64,000 nucleotides of DNA from Cristatella mucedo. Lineage: Eukaryota > Bryozoa > Phylactolaemata > Cristatellidae. The position numbers and the translations under genes are program-made. The stretch spans positions 6,142,501 through 6,206,500 of the forward strand of contig WPIO01000003.1 in the NCBI GenBank assembly GCA_009760855.2. Reading direction: 5' to 3'. Below the pieces are notes generated by a model that searched no databases, had not been told where the DNA came from, and worked only from the letters and a program-made list of their open reading frames with translations. Numbering within the stretch: the first letter of the stretch is position 1; each line of letters starts with the position of its first letter. Positions 12,305 through 25,149 of this stretch are shown piece by piece.

Positions 12305-15132
12305 ATGTGTGTATACAATTCTAGTATGTTATTAAAAACTTGCTTAGGAATTTCAGTTCCATCTCTGACGGCTTTGAAAACAAGAATCGCTATTTGATAT
12401 CTCGGACGATAACTATATAAACACAAAACTTTAAACTTACGAATCAGTGAACGATTGTTGACGTATATCCCAAGCAGAGTGGCTTTACGAGAGCTCTTGT
12501 TGCCACTTCATAAACCTAAACTATGTATGTAAATATCGCGAACTAAAAAGATCTTTGAAAAACTGTATAGCATACAAGTAGCAGCCAAGGGATAATAAAT
12601 CTGAAATGACAAATTCTTCGATTATGTTAAGCTTGGCTGGGTTGCAAGCTTCAATTAAATAATAATTAAAGAGCCTCAGCCTCGTAACCTAGATTATAGC
12701 AAAAATAAGCGTTTACCATGTGCATGAGAAGAAGCTTGTATTTGTCCCTGAAGCTAAGATAAGGGGAAGCACGATAAAATTCATCCCAGCTTCAAAATTA
12801 TGAAAGTTGTTGTACATATTAGATTTGAAAAGAAAAGTTGCTATTTTAATTGATCTGAGAACTTTAAATTGAAAAGATAATCGTTCAGATTTAGACGAGG
12901 TGGGCTGCTGGTCTAAGTTCGACACATCTACTAAAATTTGGTTTTCTGGCCTGTAAATCACCAGTTGGTCCATTTTAGTTTAGCGAGAGGGTATTTTAGC
13001 CTTGTGATTGAGGATACAATAAACTATAAAGCATTTTTAGATTTATTAATGATTTGGAAAAATTCTTTTTATGTATACATATATATTTATTTATGTTTAA
13101 ACATGCTTATTTTCATAAACGTGCTTCCATTGCATTAAAGGCTATGTAACCAGTTGAGTAGCTAAATGTGCTTATAACTTTCCCTCAGGTCAAGGTACGG
13201 ACAGAGAATACTTACCCGCAAAGAGGACCTGATGGCAAATGGAAGCTGTCTGAAGGTGTTTTTTAAATTACTAAGCTTGATGGGGCTTCGGCCTGGTAGG
13301 CGGGTTTTTCAGAGTGAAAATTCTGACTTTGGCTTGATCTGGTGTGGAGCGTCCACGGCTCACCCGATGTAGCAATATTAAACTATGAGCCTAAGTGGAA
13401 GATTTAAACCTTGAAACTCATTCAAAGGCCCTTAAACTAAGTAAAGACGAAAGGATTGCATCGTCAAGCACTTCCTCTCACATAACTGAAATGGAGATGC
13501 CGCTCAGTAGCTACTTGCCTTAGCACAAGAAAGTGAAGTTTAGAAATCTGCCGTGCATCAGAAATAAATTTCAATAGCCGCAATTAGAGCTGACTGAGTA
13601 GTAGGTATGCCAAAAATTGTAGCCCGGCCCTAACAGTCTCCGATGGGCCACAACAAAACCGTTGTGCAAGTTTTTTTCCTTTTAACCCACCAGGAATTGA
13701 TTTTAATACAATAGAAAGGGCATGGACATGGTTAGATGTGGTCTTGGCTGAATTTTATCAAAAAGCGTTTGTTTAGGCTGCCTTCGAAAGCTCTAAAGCT
13801 GTAAGAGTTATGTGCTATACTCTCGTTACTATTCCAATAACAACAAAATGAAATCCTCGTTTAGTACTCCTTATCAAGAGCAATATATTGAACGCATGCT
13901 TTATTTGAAGCAATTAAATATTCAGTCCTGCGGCATATATTAATGTGTTGCACCAACCAGGTTTTACCGTTTTAGAAAAACCAAAGCACTCTTAAAAAAA
14001 CAGTCAACTTCAAAGGTCAGGACATCAGTGTTTTCAAATCAACAAGAAAATTGAGAGCCACTGACTTCAACAGGTGTCACTTTCATACGTCACAGCAGCA
14101 GAACCGAATGCGTACCAAAAGCCGCTTAGGCTGTGAGTGCTCTATACAAAACTGTCCTGCATAACACTAACCTGGTCTTAATGAATTTGAGGAGCTACAG
14201 ACGGAGATAAATTATATTAACTTGGAGAGCACGCTTTTTTTGCTTTAACACTAAGGTTCATGCTATTTTACCACAACACCGGAATTGAAATTCTAAGTAC
14301 TAGACTTTTTTAGGTGGCTTTTTGATTATTGGAACAATAAAATAAATAGGCTTTTGGTGCTTTTGCTGATAGAGCCTTTGATGCAGCAAAGGTACAAAGT
14401 GCAGATTCAGGAACACATTGGCCTGCAAGAGAGATTTTGTACAGCTATGTGGAGTCACTACTTTCACAAGCCTCGCTCTTGTTCCGCCTTGGTCGTACCA
14501 GTTGCTTTTCTGAAAACAACTTTATACCAAGTTTCCTAAACCCAGCCAAGTTACTCTCCATGGGCTGCAAGTTTCCTATTAATCCCATTCAAAACCAAAT
14601 GAAACCTATCAAGCCCCTCATTTTCCGTTTACATATGATTAGCGAAAATTTACTATTACTGGTAATTTTCTATATAAGAGATTTTTAAAGCAAATATTTG
14701 AATTAAGAAGCATCCAGATTCAAACCACAATGTTCTCCATCGAATAGGAGCTTGGGAGATAGCGATCACTTCCAAGGTTTTTTTTGTTGCTAGGTACTTT
14801 ATATTGGAAAAAAGGAGATTCCTTGGAGACAGTTACAAATTTAACTCGGTGTAAAATATTTGACAAGACCTCTGATACCAATTTAACAATGGTTTAGATC
14901 TGTTTGAACCAAAAAAAGTTATAAAGTGTCCTTTTTAAGACCTATCAGAGTCTAGCATAAAAACTCAACTGCATATCACCACCTCGAAGGTTGATATTCT
15001 TGGTTGAGGTAAGAAACTTCTTCTGTACTAACTTTGTATCGAACCAGTATCTGATGAATAACTAATTCTGAATAAGAATTTCGCATACAATGATTTCTCT
15101 AGAATAGACAGGCCAAGAAGAAAAAATAGTAA
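11018..15132. other. intronic sequence of the CTHRC1-like gene
   Basis: Part of the 6-kb intron 16689 to 10702. A minus frame at 12973-12713 ends SFFSCTW at a TG|gtaaac donor (phase 2), the same position and phase as QYCGRW at 10599; it could be an alternative first-half exon, but its acceptor is unclear. A gtaagt donor at 13.22 kb follows a short open stretch. 13.3-15.1 kb shows nothing recognisable. Confidence 0.4.
12242..12303. repeat. (TA)n-(TG)n microsatellite
   Basis: A short TA run is followed by a TG run. Intronic to the CTHRC1-like gene. Confidence 0.9.
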
Positions 15133-16055
15133 TAATAATGATCTTGATAAAGCGACTTCAGATAACTCAATCTCTTTCTAGGCGCTTCACATTTGCTGCA
15201 AACGGAAGCTCGATAGAATGGTAAGTAATATAATTCTTGATAAACACGAATAACATGGTTAGGGGAGACATGTAGGGGTCAGTATGCAAATGTGGTTAGT
15301 GGCAGCATGCACCGTGTCAGCATGCATAGGCACATGAATGACGAATCACAGGGACATACTAAATGCTGTCCTAAATGGGTGTGTTTTTAAGTTTTTTTTA
15401 AACGTGGTCAAGTCAGGGGATGTTCTGATGCAAGTCAGAAGTGAGTTCCAGGATTTGAGAGCGTACGAACTAAATGCACGGTCTCCAAGGATTTGAGGTT
15501 TTTACGAGGTATTGGCTAACTGTTGGATTCCGAAAAGCGGGTGGTACGATGCTTAGCCTGGTGGGGGAGTAGATCTGAGAGATAGGCTGGAGACAAATAA
15601 TCAAGTGACCTAAATATGAGCAACGAGACTACGAAATCGATCCGTTGCTTGACTGGTAGCTAGATGGTCGGCGAGATGTGGTGTGATGTGGCAACAGTGA
15701 TACTCACAATAGACAAGCCTAGCTGCTGAGTTTTGCACCATCTGTAATCGCCTGATTGCACATGCCAGTAGGCCAGAAAGCTGTGAGTTACAGAAGTCAA
15801 GACGGGATGTCACAATCGCATGGACCAACTTAGACACGGTATCCTTATCTAAAAAAGCCCTAATTTTACCAGTTTTATATAGTTGAAAGTACGCTGACTT
15901 GACTGGGGAGCTGATGTGGTCGTCTAATGAGAGGTCACATTGCAACATGACACCAACATTTTGATCTGATTCAACGGGAGATATACTGGCAGAGCCAACA
16001 TTGAGCTTCAGCCTTTCCCATTTTCCGATTCACACGGGATTGCCAATAAGAAGCG
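15133..16055 (-). mobile_element. LINE family A fragment in a CTHRC1-like intron
   Basis: A 3' part of family A. An open frame (15948-15610) includes CDLSLDDHISSPVKSAYF, LVHAIVTSRLDFCNS and QMVQNSAARLV. The frame breaks near HLADHLATSQ by loss of the W..LPVK segment. The upstream limit, near 16055, is in the SASISPV/KPSV region. It sits in the intron between exons 16689 and 10702. Confidence 0.85.
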
Positions 16056-16174
16056 TCGGGTCAACTGATGTTATTTTGAATAAAAGGTATGCTGATATCA
16101 CAGCTTTATTTATATGTCGTTGGTGAATCTATTACTGCTATCACCAAGGCTTGCAGTGTTCAATCGAGAATATA

Positions 16175-16430
16175 CAACTGTAAGGCTCGAACCCACGACC
16201 GGCCGTGACTAGCGTCCACCTAACCCGTGAGAGAAATCTTAGTGGCAGTGGTCCTTTGCTTATTTCGCTCGTTCCATAAGATCATTGTGGCTCTGCGGAT
16301 TGCCAGGTGATGGTTAGCCTGAAGACAGGTAGAGAAATTTGCTTCCAGCAAGATTTGAATTCGACACCTCGGAGTTAAGGCTTGGTCACACTAACTGAAG
16401 GGCCGAAAAAGGCCTAAAAGAACAAGTGCT
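16175..16430 (-). mobile_element. two SINE-like tRNA relics
   Basis: Minus strand: a perfect B box (gtgggttcgagcc, plus 16187-16199) downstream of gggttaggtggacgc; and, at about 16340-16385, gtgtcgaattcaaatcttgc downstream of ccaagccttaactcc. Neither folds as a complete tRNA and neither has the LINE tail. They lie in the CTHRC1-like intron just 3' of the linker exon. Confidence 0.45.
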
Positions 16431-16688
16431 TCAAATACAATCACTTACATATTGCAGTGAAACTGGGCGTCCAGTTATAATTGACCTGGTCTAGTATTCG
16501 TTTTGTCAACTAGGACAGCAAAGTAATGTCATTTGCCTTCACCAGCCATGCTTCAGTCGCCATGAATGTATTTATTAGGCCGATGATATATCCGACTATT
16601 CTGCTAATAGAATATGGTTAATAGCGAAAACTACGGCTTGATTTTAATTTTGTGGAATAGCCATAACCGGAAACGCTGTTAGGCTTAC

Positions 16689-16780
16689 CATGAGCTGACT
16701 GTCAGGATCTGCGCCAGTTTCCATTACCGTTGTGTAATACTGTGTGTTAAAGACAGGTAGTGCTCGGCAATGTGCATAGG
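16689..16780 (-). CDS. CTHRC1-like gene, inter-module linker exon
   Basis: A strong acceptor (ttttgtgtttgttgtag) and donor (gtaagcct) bound 92 nt that start in phase 1 and end in phase 0. It encodes 30 residues beginning YAHCRALPVF and ending ADPDSQLM. It occupies the place of the short Cys-containing segment that precedes the FTK..s.ALRV strand in CTHRC1 (Y..C.W.....g.i.eCtF). Both phases fit: the previous exon ends with one base (giving Ala) and the next (10702) begins at a codon. Sequence similarity of this exon alone is weak. The case rests on splice signals, phase and position. Two SINE-like relics and a LINE fragment lie just downstream in the intron. Confidence 0.75.
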
Positions 16781-17583
16781 CTACAACAAACACAAAACCC
16801 AATCAGTTTGATGGATATTTAGCGATGATATGCACACTTACGATAGTTGAGCTGGCGTGCAATCATAACATTTACTTATTTTATTTTATTTTATTTATTT
16901 TAAAATATATACTTACTTTATTTAAATACTAAAAAATAGTATGGTACTACCCTAAACACCTTGAATTAACTGAAAAGTTCACCTTTTTTTGGAATAGGTG
17001 CTCCCTGTCCATGGACCTAGCTTGTGAACCTCCTATTGAGTATCATCGTAATTTTGAATAGATTTAAATTTAAAATCGAATTTAAAATGATATTTCTTAA
17101 CATTTAAACTCTCACTTTCAGCAATGAATATGCAATTCGTCATTTGCAAGTTGTGCAACCTCTCCTACATCATCTCTGAGTCGGCTAGCTAATCAGAGTT
17201 AAATCATTCACAGGACGTGTTTGCACATGTATACTAAAACTTGTATATCGCTCATGGTGTGATCCAGTCAAGAGATAAGGTACCGACTGTGCCAATAGCC
17301 AATTCTGTATTGCCTGTACAGTTTTGTCTTTAAATGCGATGTTAATTAAAGCTGTCGGCTCAGTCCTGTGACTTCCATTACACTGCTTCCATTGTGCTAA
17401 TTTTAGGGGTTCAATTAATCACAGCCGACTTTGTGACTGTGGCTTAAAATACTAGCTTTTAATTTCAGTTTCAAGGAATAATTGATTAAGCAATACTTAA
17501 GGTATATTTTAACTAAGAAGGTTCATTTATTGCTGCAAAGCCGCTTCAAAAAATAGTTCGTGTGTTTTAGCCTAAGAATACGC

Positions 17584-17649
17584 AATAAATAAATAAATAA
17601 ATAAATAAATAGATAAATAAATGAATAAATAAATAAATAAATAAATACA

Positions 17650-17707
<58 letters not shown>
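17584..17707. repeat. (AAAT)n-(AT)n microsatellite
   Basis: About 25 AAAT-type units with a few variants (gaat, agat, tacat), then a TA run that ends 19 bases short of the donor of exon 17726. Confidence 0.95.
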
Positions 17708-17725
17708 CAGGTGCAGATATCTTAC

Positions 17726-17878
17726 CGGTACTAGAAGCAATAAACAGCTCGTAGACCCACATTGATCTGCTGGTGTGTAAGCCGGTGAATGAGTCGCTCA
17801 CGCTCCAGCCAGGACAGGCTCCGACGACGATGGACACACTAACGACCCCGGCAGGCAGACCGAGGCACACGCCGTCCA
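17726..17878 (-). CDS. CTHRC1-like gene, module 1 second-half exon
   Basis: The acceptor is tttatttgtttag and the donor is gtaagatat; both phases are 1. The 50 codons give DGVCLGLPAGVVSVSIVVGAC, then TGLHTSRSMWVYELF. This aligns with the CTHRC1 ending EGlC.Gi.aGlvdv..wVG.C....... TGWnSvSRiiiEEL. The split first codon (G from 26468 plus TG here) gives Val, as in the family's SVEG. In vertebrate CTHRC1 this segment ends the protein. Here it is followed by a strong donor and an exon in matching phase (16780), so the chain continues into a second module. GC content is clearly higher than in the flanks. The 3' flank is an AAAT/AT microsatellite. Confidence 0.85.
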
Positions 17879-18284
17879 CTAAACAAATAAATGCAAGTGT
17901 CAACTTAATTTTCCATAAAGGTCAATCAAAAACAATAATACTGAAGTCACAACCTCGTGATAAGCAAGAAGTTTGAAGAAAATGTGGTCATTGTAAAAAG
18001 TTGCTACTAGCTACAAATCTATGTGCTGACATTCGGATGCAAGTTAAAATAATTGCATATGTATGATAAATCAATATTCTATCAATTTTAATATTATACT
18101 TACGATAAAATACATTTCTATATAATTATTCTTACTCAGACATATTATGAAATGTATTGAAATGTAATACAATTTAATTAAATTCAATGACATGTAATAA
18201 CATGATGCAATGAAAAATACTATGTAATGAAGTGTAATGAAATGTTATGAAATGTAATGAAATGAAATGTAATGACATTTAATG

Positions 18285-19875
18285 CATCTCCGCTTGTAAC
18301 TCCACCAAGCTATAAAGACTATGCAGAGTATCATACAGCCCACTCATAGCCTCAGCAGATTCAGTACTCATTCGGTAGCCAACCAACTTAATCTCACACA
18401 ACCAAGAGAAGATGGGAAGTATAGCAGTCAGGAGACCAGTTGAGGTAGAGATTAGCATGGAAGTAGCAGCTTAGGATCGCTAAGAAGGAAGTGCTATAGT
18501 CGGAAGAAGGAGTGTAGCTGTCGTTGCGTGTGAATTGTGGAAGCGAGTTCCACAGTCTAGGATCTGCAGAGCTAAAGTTTCTGTTGCCAACGGTTCTTAA
18601 GCGGAGGAATGGGACAGCTAATGTATTTTCCCTAAAGGACCTGAGGGCACGATGAGGCTGAAACTGCTGCAGCAATTCTGCTAGATATGGAGGAGCTAAG
18701 CCGTGGTGGGCCTTGTGGATCAGCTATAGACTTTTGCTCGGTATCCGTCGATCAACCATCAGGTACCCTAGTTCTTTTAGGAAAGGTGACACGCAGTCAA
18801 ACCTCTTGGACTTAAAGACTAGCCTTGAGGCCATATCAATAGCCAGCTGCAGTGGCCTAGTTGTAGTTTTGGTTGCCCAGCCAAAACAAAATTACAACTA
18901 TCAAGCCGAGACAGAAATAAGGAGCTAGTTACATTTTTTGCAAGCTTCTGTAGAAGACAGGTCCCAATCTTAAATATTGATCGGACGTGATGGCTAGCTA
19001 TAGAAGCAGTCTTCTGAATAAAGCTTTTAAAATTTAGGCAAATGTCGATAACAACAGCTACATATTTAGCACTTGGCGATTGTCACACAATAGCATCACC
19101 TAATAGAAGAGCAAAGCCTTCTAATTCATCCTCACGCTTACGTGCAGCAGTTCGGATTTTTCGTCATGTAGTTTCAAGTTTTTCGACAACCAGGATGGAA
19201 TTTTGGCATGTCAACCGTTCAGTTTCTCTGTTGCTGCAGCAGATTCCCACGGTTTAAATGACAAATACAGCTGAGTATCGTCAGCATAAAGGCGATATCA
19301 TATTCCATAAGCCTAACTCACCTATCCCAGAGGATGGGTACACATGGAGAACAGAAAGGGACCGAGAACGAACCCTTGAGGAACCCCACAGGCGACCAGT
19401 CTGGTGTGTGAGACCTGACCCTCACACGACATGGAATGAACACGAACAGACAAGAACGATTTGAACCACGGTAGTACCTCCTCTGCCAGACCAATCGTTA
19501 TTCTGATTCACTCCCGTAGGACGTCGTGATCAATGGTGTCAATGGCAGCTGATAGATCTAGCAGAGCTAGAAGAGTGACATTTCCTTCATCGTTGCCGAA
19601 TATAATTTCATAATTAAAACGGGGGAGAGTAGTCTCAGTGGATTGCTGCCTCTTTCTCCAACCCCACTTAAAATATTTCTGACATTTAATTATTTTTGAT
19701 GTTCAATTAGCTGTTTCGCGACAATCACTTTCAAGAATATTTGACTAAAAAGGAAGAAGGGAATTTAGGCGATAGTTTGCAAGGACCTCTGTATCTAATC
19801 CATGCTCTTTAAGTATTGGTCTAACGACTGCCGATTTGAAGGACTTGGGTAAGAACCCACTTTAAACATTGCTAG
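18285..19875 (-). mobile_element. LINE family B, 5'-truncated copy
   Basis: From the 3' end up: FLRLRTVGNRNFSSADPRLW (18.6 kb), YADDTQLYLSF (19.27 kb), GVPQGFVLGPFLFSMCT (19.37 kb) and, furthest 5', [19 protein letters not shown] (19.8 kb). These are the fingers, palm and C-terminus of a CR1-like reverse transcriptase. Stops and frameshifts interrupt it at several points. The 3' flank is a run of ATGAAATGTA-like repeats. It lies in the 8.6-kb intron between exons 26468 and 17878. Confidence 0.8.
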
Positions 19876-20579
19876 ATAAGTCCACATCACTGCCCATAGT
19901 CTAAAGAAACCTTGTAGAATTGGTAACTCCGGGTGCACTTAAATAAAACGTTAATGTGGTTTTTAGTATATTTGTCCTTTGGAATTACAAGCTTTTTGAC
20001 ATTGCACCAAGCAAATTGCATGTAGGGAATGAATATTCAACCAAAGGTAGATGACTTAGCATGATCTTGATAACCTACCAATAATGCCAAGCTCTAAGAC
20101 GTTTGGAAAAAGTATCTTAACTTGCACATCATTGAAACTCTTATGTTTATTACGTGTACTAAAAATATGATGTCCACATGGATTCAAAATAATGTAACAA
20201 GTAGTGACTAACGTTCAGTTTTACTGGACTAATTAAAATTGGGGTACAACTCTGAAAATAGGTTAGTTAATAATACTTCATTAGCTGGCTCCAGTATAAG
20301 AAAACCCCTTTCCCCAAAATTCGTCGTTATACTATGCGTATAATTGACTTAAAATATTGAAAAGACTTTCCTTCAGTTTTTTCCAAAAGAATTAAAAAAC
20401 TTGCTGCAACCTGAGGTCTTGAGATCCCAAGAATTTATACCAATTGAAAAAATTAGAATTTAAAGCATTTCTAATTTCTTACGTCGTTTTCTCAATCCAT
20501 CTCAATCACCCGCGATCCGATATTGGATGCTTAAATTGTGCTAGCTAATTTTAACCTATTGGCCACTATCCTATCCAAT

Positions 20580-23490
20580 AGATTCAATCAGCCTTGAGAG
20601 GTAGAAGCATGCACAGTGGCAGAACACATAAGCACACACAGGAGAAATTACAATGACCCACTAAATGCTGTGATAAATCGATGTGTAATTTTCTTTTTAA
20701 TTTGGTGAGGTCAAGGGACGTCAGGACACAAATCGGAATTGATTGACAGGCCTTGGGAGCGTATTAACTGAAGATAGGTACTCCAAATGATTTGAGGTTC
20801 GTACGAGTTATATTTTCAACGAATTAGATTCGATTCCATTAGATTCCAAAAGATTCCACTATTTTATTTCGAAAAGCGAATGCTGCAATGCTAGCATGGT
20901 GGGATAGTGGAACTTATAGGTAGGCTGGAGCCACATAATTAAGGGGCATACAATTGAGTGGCAGGACCTTAATGTGGATGCATTGCTTGACTGTGAGATG
21001 GTTAAGGTCGGACAGAAGTGTTGTGACGAGGCAAAAGTGACTCTTACGACAGGCAAGCCTAGCTCCAGAATTCTTCACATCCTATAAGCACCTACTAGCA
21101 CAAGTCGGTAGACAAGCAAACAGTAAGTTACAAAAGGCGATAGGACATGTCACACATGCATGGACCAAATTAGTTGTAGCATGTTATCTAAACAAGCGTG
21201 TATTTTAGAAATGTAATGTACCTTGAAGTAGAAAGACTTGACTGCCGAGCTGATATAATCATCTAATAAAAGGTCACTTTGGAAGTATACTTCACATGTC
21301 GTGGAGATTCAAGCGGACAAAATGTGTCAGAGCCAATTGTAAGTGTTCATCGTTCGAATCACTCTCAGTTTACCCATAACTTGTAAGTTGGATTGATCAT
21401 CATTCAACTTAAGAAAGCTTGTTGCAATCCGTGTGCGAAGTTTCACAATACACTTGGTAAGGGAGTTAAAATAATTCGATGTGCCAGAGCGCTGGGAGGG
21501 ATCAACTCAAAGGAACACCTGAGTATCATCTGCATAGAAGTGAAAGCGTAGAAATAGACTGTCAATCACATCGGCAAATGGAATACGAGTACCCATCATA
21601 AGAATTAGACTATGCAGAGAGCCCTGAGGTACCATGCACTTCAGTGGTCCGTCAGATGACGTGGCCCACTCACCCCTATACTCAGGAGTCACTTCCTGAG
21701 ATATGACCTAAACCATTAAAGTGCTATGACAGTGATTCCCATGTGACAAGGGAGGCGCACAAAAGAACTTTGCTGAGAGATGCATACTTTGGTGCCTTTA
21801 TTTGAATTAAGACTGGTACTTCCTTGCTAGGTTTGAGGTCTGACAAAAAAAGTTCACATACTCTGCCGTAAATTGTTCCACTGTCTGTGGTGGGAACGCT
21901 AGAGGCGATAGAAATTAGCATATTTGGATTGTTAATCTTGATTAAGAAAGTCTTTTGCCAAAGCAGGATTCTGCATTTACTAGGATTGAACGGCATGATC
22001 TACAGATATGTTAGTAAGCCTGATGATGCTTAGTCAATCCTGATCCCTTGTATGAGCTTTCTTAAGCACTGCCCACATTAGACCTAGCCAGTCTGTTGTC
22101 AGTGGAAAAAAAAGGTCATCCGAGAGAGGGCTCACATTGTGCGTAGTCAGAGGAGCTACATCGTGCACGTCAGCAAGTCGTGTTGTAGAATTGTGCTAAT
22201 GATGAAAGGTAAAATGGTGACTCGAGCATCAAAGGCGAAGTAGATATTTTTGCTCTGAAAGTATCGAAGACAAGGCTCTTAAGGCTTCGCAATTCACAAA
22301 TGATTTTTTATGTGGAGGAGAGCACCATTTGTAGATTGAATGAGATCGGCATATGATCAGCTGAACAGGATTAAATAATAATGGTTGATGATAGCATACA
22401 CTTGTGGCAGAATCTTTGATCGAGTGAGTGACCCTTGTTAGGAGTGAGGTCATGCATGTGATATTCAAGCAAAAATAGGCAATAAGTACACTAAATTTGT
22501 AGCCCGAGGAATCCGATAAGTTCCAAATTAAATTTTAAAATCACTCATAACGAGAACAAGTGTATTCATTACATACAGAATTTAAATGAGGTAAGAAAAA
22601 TCTGGGATAAAGGACTATGTACCTGGTGGCCTATATATTAGCTCCTCCATTGGAAACTTGTTAGTGGAGGTTCTTTAAAAAGAGATTAGTTAGACCGCTT
22701 GGAGGGGAAAGCGAACGATTTGTAACTGAGGGAAAATCGAGCAAAAATAGCTAATCCTTCTCAGCTTTGTATTGATCTGGAGGTATGGAAGAATGAGATT
22801 TGTGCCGGATATAGTCGGACTCTTTGTAGATTTTAGCCGGGTTTCATTTGAAGTAAGCAGGTTGAGATCGAAGTCAATAACCCCCTCTTGTATTATTGGC
22901 GATTTATTACATGTCAAGCGAACACTCAAAGACCCGCAGTATGCTGGGATGCCAAGGTAATATCAAGCCTGATGACTACTAAGTTTAAGCGGTTTACATC
23001 AGCTCCGGAGTGGTATTGCCCAGGGACGCCTGAGACAATTACTTTAATATTGAAGGAGCGCGGAGCGTTTACGCCACCCACGCCAGTCTGTCTGAGACCT
23101 CTTTTAGATAAACCCGAAGCATAAACGCTGGCAGCAGCTAGCAAATCAATCCAAGCAACTGGACAAAGGTGGCTTACAAATAATTGGCCTGGATAAGAAT
23201 ACCTAGTGTACCCGTCCCTAATAGGTAATGCAGTTAAGACAAAACTGCTGTGTATGCCAATAATAGTGGGCGAATGTAATGAGGGGAAGTATGTGAAAGG
23301 ACTGGCTTCAAAGAACTTTGGTTCGAAGTCAGCCACTGTTAAGTTACGGTGGCTGTGGCTGCTCTGGCTGCTCTGGTGGCTGTGGTGACTCTGGCAGCGA
23401 CATACATTGGGAGTCTCCAGAGGAACCAGCTTGGTTTTGAGCAGTAGAGGAGACTCTATCTGTATTCCTCTTACCTCATACATGTATGAG
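20580..23490 (-). mobile_element. LINE family A-like, old but nearly full-length copy
   Basis: Upstream to downstream on the minus strand: an N-terminal part (23483-22926) with PGQYHSGADVNRLNLVVIR, matching SNRSARSPTCVTVNLYNLIVIR in the 31-kb copy; the endonuclease start, NLLTSNETRLKS (compare LLALSETWLKS); KKSFVNCEALRAL near 22.3 kb; FYADDTQVFL at 21.5 kb; and an eroded C-terminus and tail to 20.58 kb. Stops and frameshifts are many. It is in the same CTHRC1-like intron as the family B copy. Confidence 0.65.
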
Positions 23491-23895
23491 AGATCGATGA
23501 ATTGCAGTAGCTAAGTAGTGGCCTGAGGCAGGGACGAATCAAAAGCAGGTGGTGCTGTTTTCATCAATTATAATTAACACTACTAAATATCCACAGCTAT
23601 GATATCTAATCTTGCTTATCTCCATTTGAAATCGGATATTTTATGTGCCAAATAAATAGGTTTATTTAGTATAATAGAAATTTAGCTTTATATAAAATAT
23701 AGTGAAGAAGAACTACGTTAACTACTTGATGGACTTGGGTGATTTGTATAAGGAATAGTGGTCGACAGTTGCTAAACAGTTAAGTTATTTTGGTCTTGAA
23801 AACTTTCAAAACATCGTAGTAAAACTTCCTATCACTGCACTTGCTTGGTTTTGCTATTTTAACGTGAAAATTATTGTTGGTAGTAAGGCCCACTG

Positions 23896-23900
<5 letters not shown>

Positions 23901-23931
<31 letters not shown>

Positions 23932-24009
23932 TTATATATATACATTTATACATTTATATATACACATATATATATATGTATATATATACACATTTATACA
24001 TTTATATAT

Positions 24010-24063
<54 letters not shown>
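23901..24063. repeat. (TA)n microsatellite with TATATACAT variants
   Basis: TA run with inserted tatacatttatac and tatacacata units. Begins after gaccga, as does the run at 25822. Confidence 0.95.
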
Positions 24064-24066
<3 letters not shown>

Positions 24067-25130
24067 TTTAGGCGAGACTTCAACTGTATACATCCACTGC
24101 AGGACTGACTAAACTCAGAACCTAGCTGCAGACGTTTATTAAAAAGAGTTGAACGCCAGGTGAGCAAATAATCTCACTTTACCATCGATAAGAAAATTAA
24201 GCTTGAAATTCAGGAGGGTGTGGTGTGAGAGCACACTGGAGAAACATAAAGGCTGGATAGGTTGGCTTGTGCAACTATGTGAAGGGAGAAGTAGACATGG
24301 AATCTTAAATGCGTTTCTACTTTTGACTGAGACCATATGAAGCTAGGGCAGGAAAGATGGTGATGCGATACCCACCCAGCTAATGAGCCACCACCAATCT
24401 GCTAGATTTTCACCTAGCTGCATGAAATTGAAGGATTATAGCAGTAGTTTGAAACAAGAGTTTTTGCAACGAATGTGAGGCCGTGTAATTGATGCTTTAA
24501 CTGGATTGGCTGATATAGATTTGCCTATTTTTTTGGTCCCGATCTTTTTAAAACTTTAGGGGGCATGCAACTTTTGCATAGCTATGGTTCTTCTAGTTCT
24601 CTCTGGTTCCTGGATTAATCCTCAACCAAGTGATAATTTCACCGACTCAGTCGGCCAGGAAATTTAGAATTTGGATTCAGAGAATGATAACATATGTTGA
24701 ATTATAGCTACGTTTAAGTCTTGTTGTTATAGAAAAAAATTCCCAGATTCTGTCCTGAGATAAAATCGTTGAGAGGAAGAATTCGGAAATGTTTCGTGCC
24801 GAATTGTCACATTGATCGTTGATCGTAAACGTGCAAGTAAGTAGGGATATAGGTTTTAGATAATACAAGACATACTTTTAGCAATTAAGTTTACAATTCA
24901 ACCATTTCTCTGAAAATGTAAGATCATTATCACCCATAAATTAAAGAGCCTTCCTTTGAGACTAAAAGAGAAAAAATTGAACGTAAAGTGCAAGATGTTT
25001 AGGTACCTACGTCGTGAGTTTGAGTTCTACAGTATGCAAGGCTGTATTGCCCCTTGCACTTGATAATGATAGTCGCTAAAGCTTTTCTGCCACTGCGTGA
25101 ATACCGTTATTGAATCAACTAACACAAAAA

Positions 25131-25149
25131 ATATATATATATATATATT
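25131..25149. repeat. short (TA)n run
   Basis: Short TA dinucleotide run. Confidence 0.85.

Noticed and set aside
12241-12507. Minus frame SRKATLLGIYVNNRS...YRPRYQIAILVFKAV
   Set aside because: Open for about 65 codons before a CA repeat, but no motif, no good acceptor and an internal gtaagt that conflicts with the frame.
22926-23483. 185-codon ORF with a Ser/His-rich run, which could pass for a host gene
   Set aside because: Its last third matches the N-terminal part of the LINE A protein at 31.8 kb and is followed by the endonuclease start; assigned to the LINE.
24677-24868. TCTFTINDQC as a further CTHRC1-like strand
   Set aside because: Only a few positions agree, no acceptor with a pyrimidine tract, and no second motif near it.
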